From: JAKVCB01 sp963578605
GTDB lineage: Bacteria > Planctomycetota > Planctomycetia > Pirellulales > Lacipirellulaceae
DNA length: 64,000 nt
Assembly: GCA_963578605.1 (NCBI GenBank)
Contig: CAUZEA010000020.1
Coordinates: forward strand, 4,648-68,647
Reading direction: 5' to 3'
Position 1 is the first letter of the stretch. Each line of letters starts with the position of its first letter. This document shows, one piece after another, positions 62,664 to 64,000 of the stretch. Both the position numbers and the translations under genes were made by a program. Under the pieces are notes generated by a model. The model saw nothing but the letters and a program-made list of their open reading frames with translations. It did not search any database and had not been told where the DNA came from.

Positions 62664-63719
62664 ATGTCCGAACATGTCACGGTCGAGCAACTTGAGTCTT
62701 TTTGTGTCGATGCGCTCAAAGCGTGCGAAGTTGGTGAAGACAATGCGCGGGCCACAGCCGCGCGGTTGGTACTTACCGACAGCTGGGGGGTGTTCACGCA
62801 TGGTTCCAAGTTGCTGATTGGTTATGCCAAACGGCTCACGGGCAAGGGCCTGAAGGGCAATGCGACCCCGAGTATCGTGCGTGAGGGTCCCAGTTGGGCC
62901 CTGGTCGATGGTGGTTCGACTTTGGGACAGGTGACCTCGACGTACGCGATGCAACTGGCCATCGATAAGGCAAGGGAGGCGGGCACGGCCTATGTGGGCG
63001 TGAGGAACAGTTGTCATTTTGGCGCGGCTGGTGTTTATGCCAACCAGGCCGCCCAGCAGGGAATGATTGGCATGGCCATGGCCAACGATGTTCCCTCGGT
63101 GGCGGCACCAGGGTCACGGAAAGCAGTTACCGGAAGTAACCCGATGGCCTATGGAGTTCCCACCGGGGGGAATCCCATCCTGCTCGATATGGCGATCAGT
63201 ACCGTAGCTGGTGGCAAAGTCTTCGCCGCGTGCGAGCGAGGAGAACCTTTGCCTGAGAACTGGGTGATTGGTCCCGACGGCCAGCCAACCACCGATGGCA
63301 GTCAATATCCCGAGAGTGCGTCGCTGGCCCCCATGGCCGGTTACAAGGGGTACGGTATCGCGCTGTTGATCGAAACGCTTTCTGCCGTCCTGACCGGGGC
63401 TGCCATGACGTGGAACGTGGGTAGCTGGCTGTTTGACGACCCCAGCATCGAGACCGATCATGGCGGAGCATTCCTGGCGATCAACGTCGCCACGTTAATG
63501 CCCCTGGAAGAGTTCCAACGTCGCATGGATGGGTTAGTCCAGGAAATTCACGCTGCGCCTAAAGCTGACGGGTCAGATCGCATTTACGTTCCTGGTGAAA
63601 AAGAATGGGAGAAGCGGGAGAAAGCGCTCAAAGCAGGGATCTTGCTACCGTCGGACGTGATCCAAAGCTTGCGGCGATTGTCGGAACATACGGGAGTTCC
63701 TGTCCCTGATTGGCTCTGA
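62664..63719 (+). CDS. Ldh-family malate/L-lactate/ureidoglycolate-type dehydrogenase
   Basis: I choose ATG 62664 (MSEHVTVEQLESFCV); TTG 62649 five codons earlier is possible. The protein has 351 residues. Family motifs: THGSKLLIGYAKRL, GVRNSCHFGAAGVYANQAA (catalytic histidine region), DVPSVAAPGSRKAVTGSNPM and LAPMAGYKGYGIALLIE. It is distinct from the classical lactate dehydrogenase fold and uses NAD(P). With the upstream D-2-hydroxyacid dehydrogenase it may racemise or route a hydroxy acid such as a sulfo-, malo- or sugar-derived acid. Confidence 0.93.
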   Translation: MSEHVTVEQLESFCVDALKACEVGEDNARATAARLVLTDSWGVFTHGSKLLIGYAKRLTGKGLKGNATPSIVREGPSWALVDGGSTLGQVTSTYAMQLAIDKAREAGTAYVGVRNSCHFGAAGVYANQAAQQGMIGMAMANDVPSVAAPGSRKAVTGSNPMAYGVPTGGNPILLDMAISTVAGGKVFAACERGEPLPENWVIGPDGQPTTDGSQYPESASLAPMAGYKGYGIALLIETLSAVLTGAAMTWNVGSWLFDDPSIETDHGGAFLAINVATLMPLEEFQRRMDGLVQEIHAAPKADGSDRIYVPGEKEWEKREKALKAGILLPSDVIQSLRRLSEHTGVPVPDWL

Positions 63720-63943
63720 TCCGGTAAAGTTGCAACGGACCGATTTGCGGTAAAAAACCAAACGGTTCTTGCCCTGGTGGGTGGGTTGTTTTCGCGCGCC
63801 GGTCAGGTGATTGCATCGTTCCTACCCGGCCTTGTTTTGCCAATGTTGGAAATCTGTTATCCTGACGGAAAATCATTTTGCCTCATCCATCCAGATTGCG
63901 TTGGGCGGCCCGCACCGTTTGCTTGAAGAAAGAGGTTTTTTGG

Positions 63944-64000
63944 ATGTCGCATCGTCAACTGTCCGCGTTTATTTTATCGTCAGTTTGCCTGCTCAGTCCA
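63944..64000 (+). CDS. Start of an exported protein, cut by the window end
   Basis: ATG 63944 follows AGAGG with 8 bases of spacing. The 19 codons in the window read MSHRQLSAFILSSVCLLSP, the beginning of a signal peptide. The rest lies outside the window, so no function can be given. Confidence 0.6.
   Translation, partial: MSHRQLSAFILSSVCLLSP

Noticed and set aside
1..64000. CRISPR arrays, restriction systems, toxin-antitoxin pairs or prophage
   Set aside because: No direct repeats with regular unique spacers, no Cas, restriction, antitoxin or phage structural signatures were found on either strand.

Overview
The window reads as a chromosomal segment of a planctomycete, most likely of the Pirellulales type. 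The evidence is the gene repertoire: a DUF1549/DUF1553 plus DUF1501 pair with a CxxCH motif, a DUF1080 secreted protein, a double sulfatase, dockerin-like PEP-CTERM proteins, an FG-GAP repeat protein, an SHD1-like protein, McsA/McsB, and many secreted enzymes in small operons. No plasmid, phage or CRISPR hallmark is visible. Most of the window is ordinary chromosome, but it carries an unusual amount of tandem duplication and several decaying genes.

Layout. 1-3.8 kb: a conserved protein of unknown role and a DUF1080 secreted protein. 4.2-9.1 kb: a cassette repeated three times in tandem (leader, PEP-CTERM/dockerin gene, terminator hairpin); the first copy has collapsed in frame to 35 codons. 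9.1-14 kb (minus strand): RraA-like aldolase, IlvD/Edd dehydratase with a remnant of an aldehyde dehydrogenase fused in front, and an IolD/acetolactate-synthase-like TPP enzyme, which together look like sugar-acid or polyol catabolism. 14.4-21.4 kb: housekeeping genes pyrF, trpE, mcsA-mcsB and rtcB, a GlsB-like membrane protein, and a relic of an ATP/ADP-translocase-like carrier. 21.7-22.0 kb: a candidate structured RNA with its own promoter and terminator, divergent from rtcB. 22.1-24.5 kb: an SHD1-like secreted protein and a Mn-type superoxide dismutase.

24.8-34.8 kb: a CehA/McbA-like metallohydrolase interrupted by an in-frame amber codon, three paralogous secreted beta-propeller proteins, and an operon of DUF4432 (aldose-epimerase-like), SMP-30 lactonase and phytanoyl-CoA-dioxygenase-like enzymes. 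The start codon of the DUF4432 gene lies inside a 19-bp tandem repeat array. A decayed short-chain dehydrogenase lies just upstream. 35-48.5 kb: an HD-PAS-GGDEF signalling protein, a membrane protein, gltX, a von Willebrand A protein, a fused double sulfatase, a lipoprotein with AQNSV repeats, a small protein resembling the L7/L12 C-terminus, and a TPR protein. 48.5-60.2 kb: a 57-residue membrane protein, an SDR, a PQQ-type propeller protein, the DUF1549/1553 (frameshifted)-DUF1501 pair, a PEP-CTERM relic, and an esterase/FG-GAP/PfkB operon. 60.6-64 kb: tRNA-Asp, a macro-domain protein, a CtBP-like 2-hydroxyacid dehydrogenase with an Ldh-family oxidoreductase, and the first codons of an exported protein cut by the window edge.

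Two themes run through the window. Short direct repeats of 14-21 bp lie just upstream of, or across, the start of at least seven genes. Long G or C tracts (9-12 bases) occur in one leader and two coding regions. Both are classes of sequence prone to slippage. Five genes are broken or reduced to relics by amber stop, frameshift, internal collapse or truncation, besides smaller remnants.
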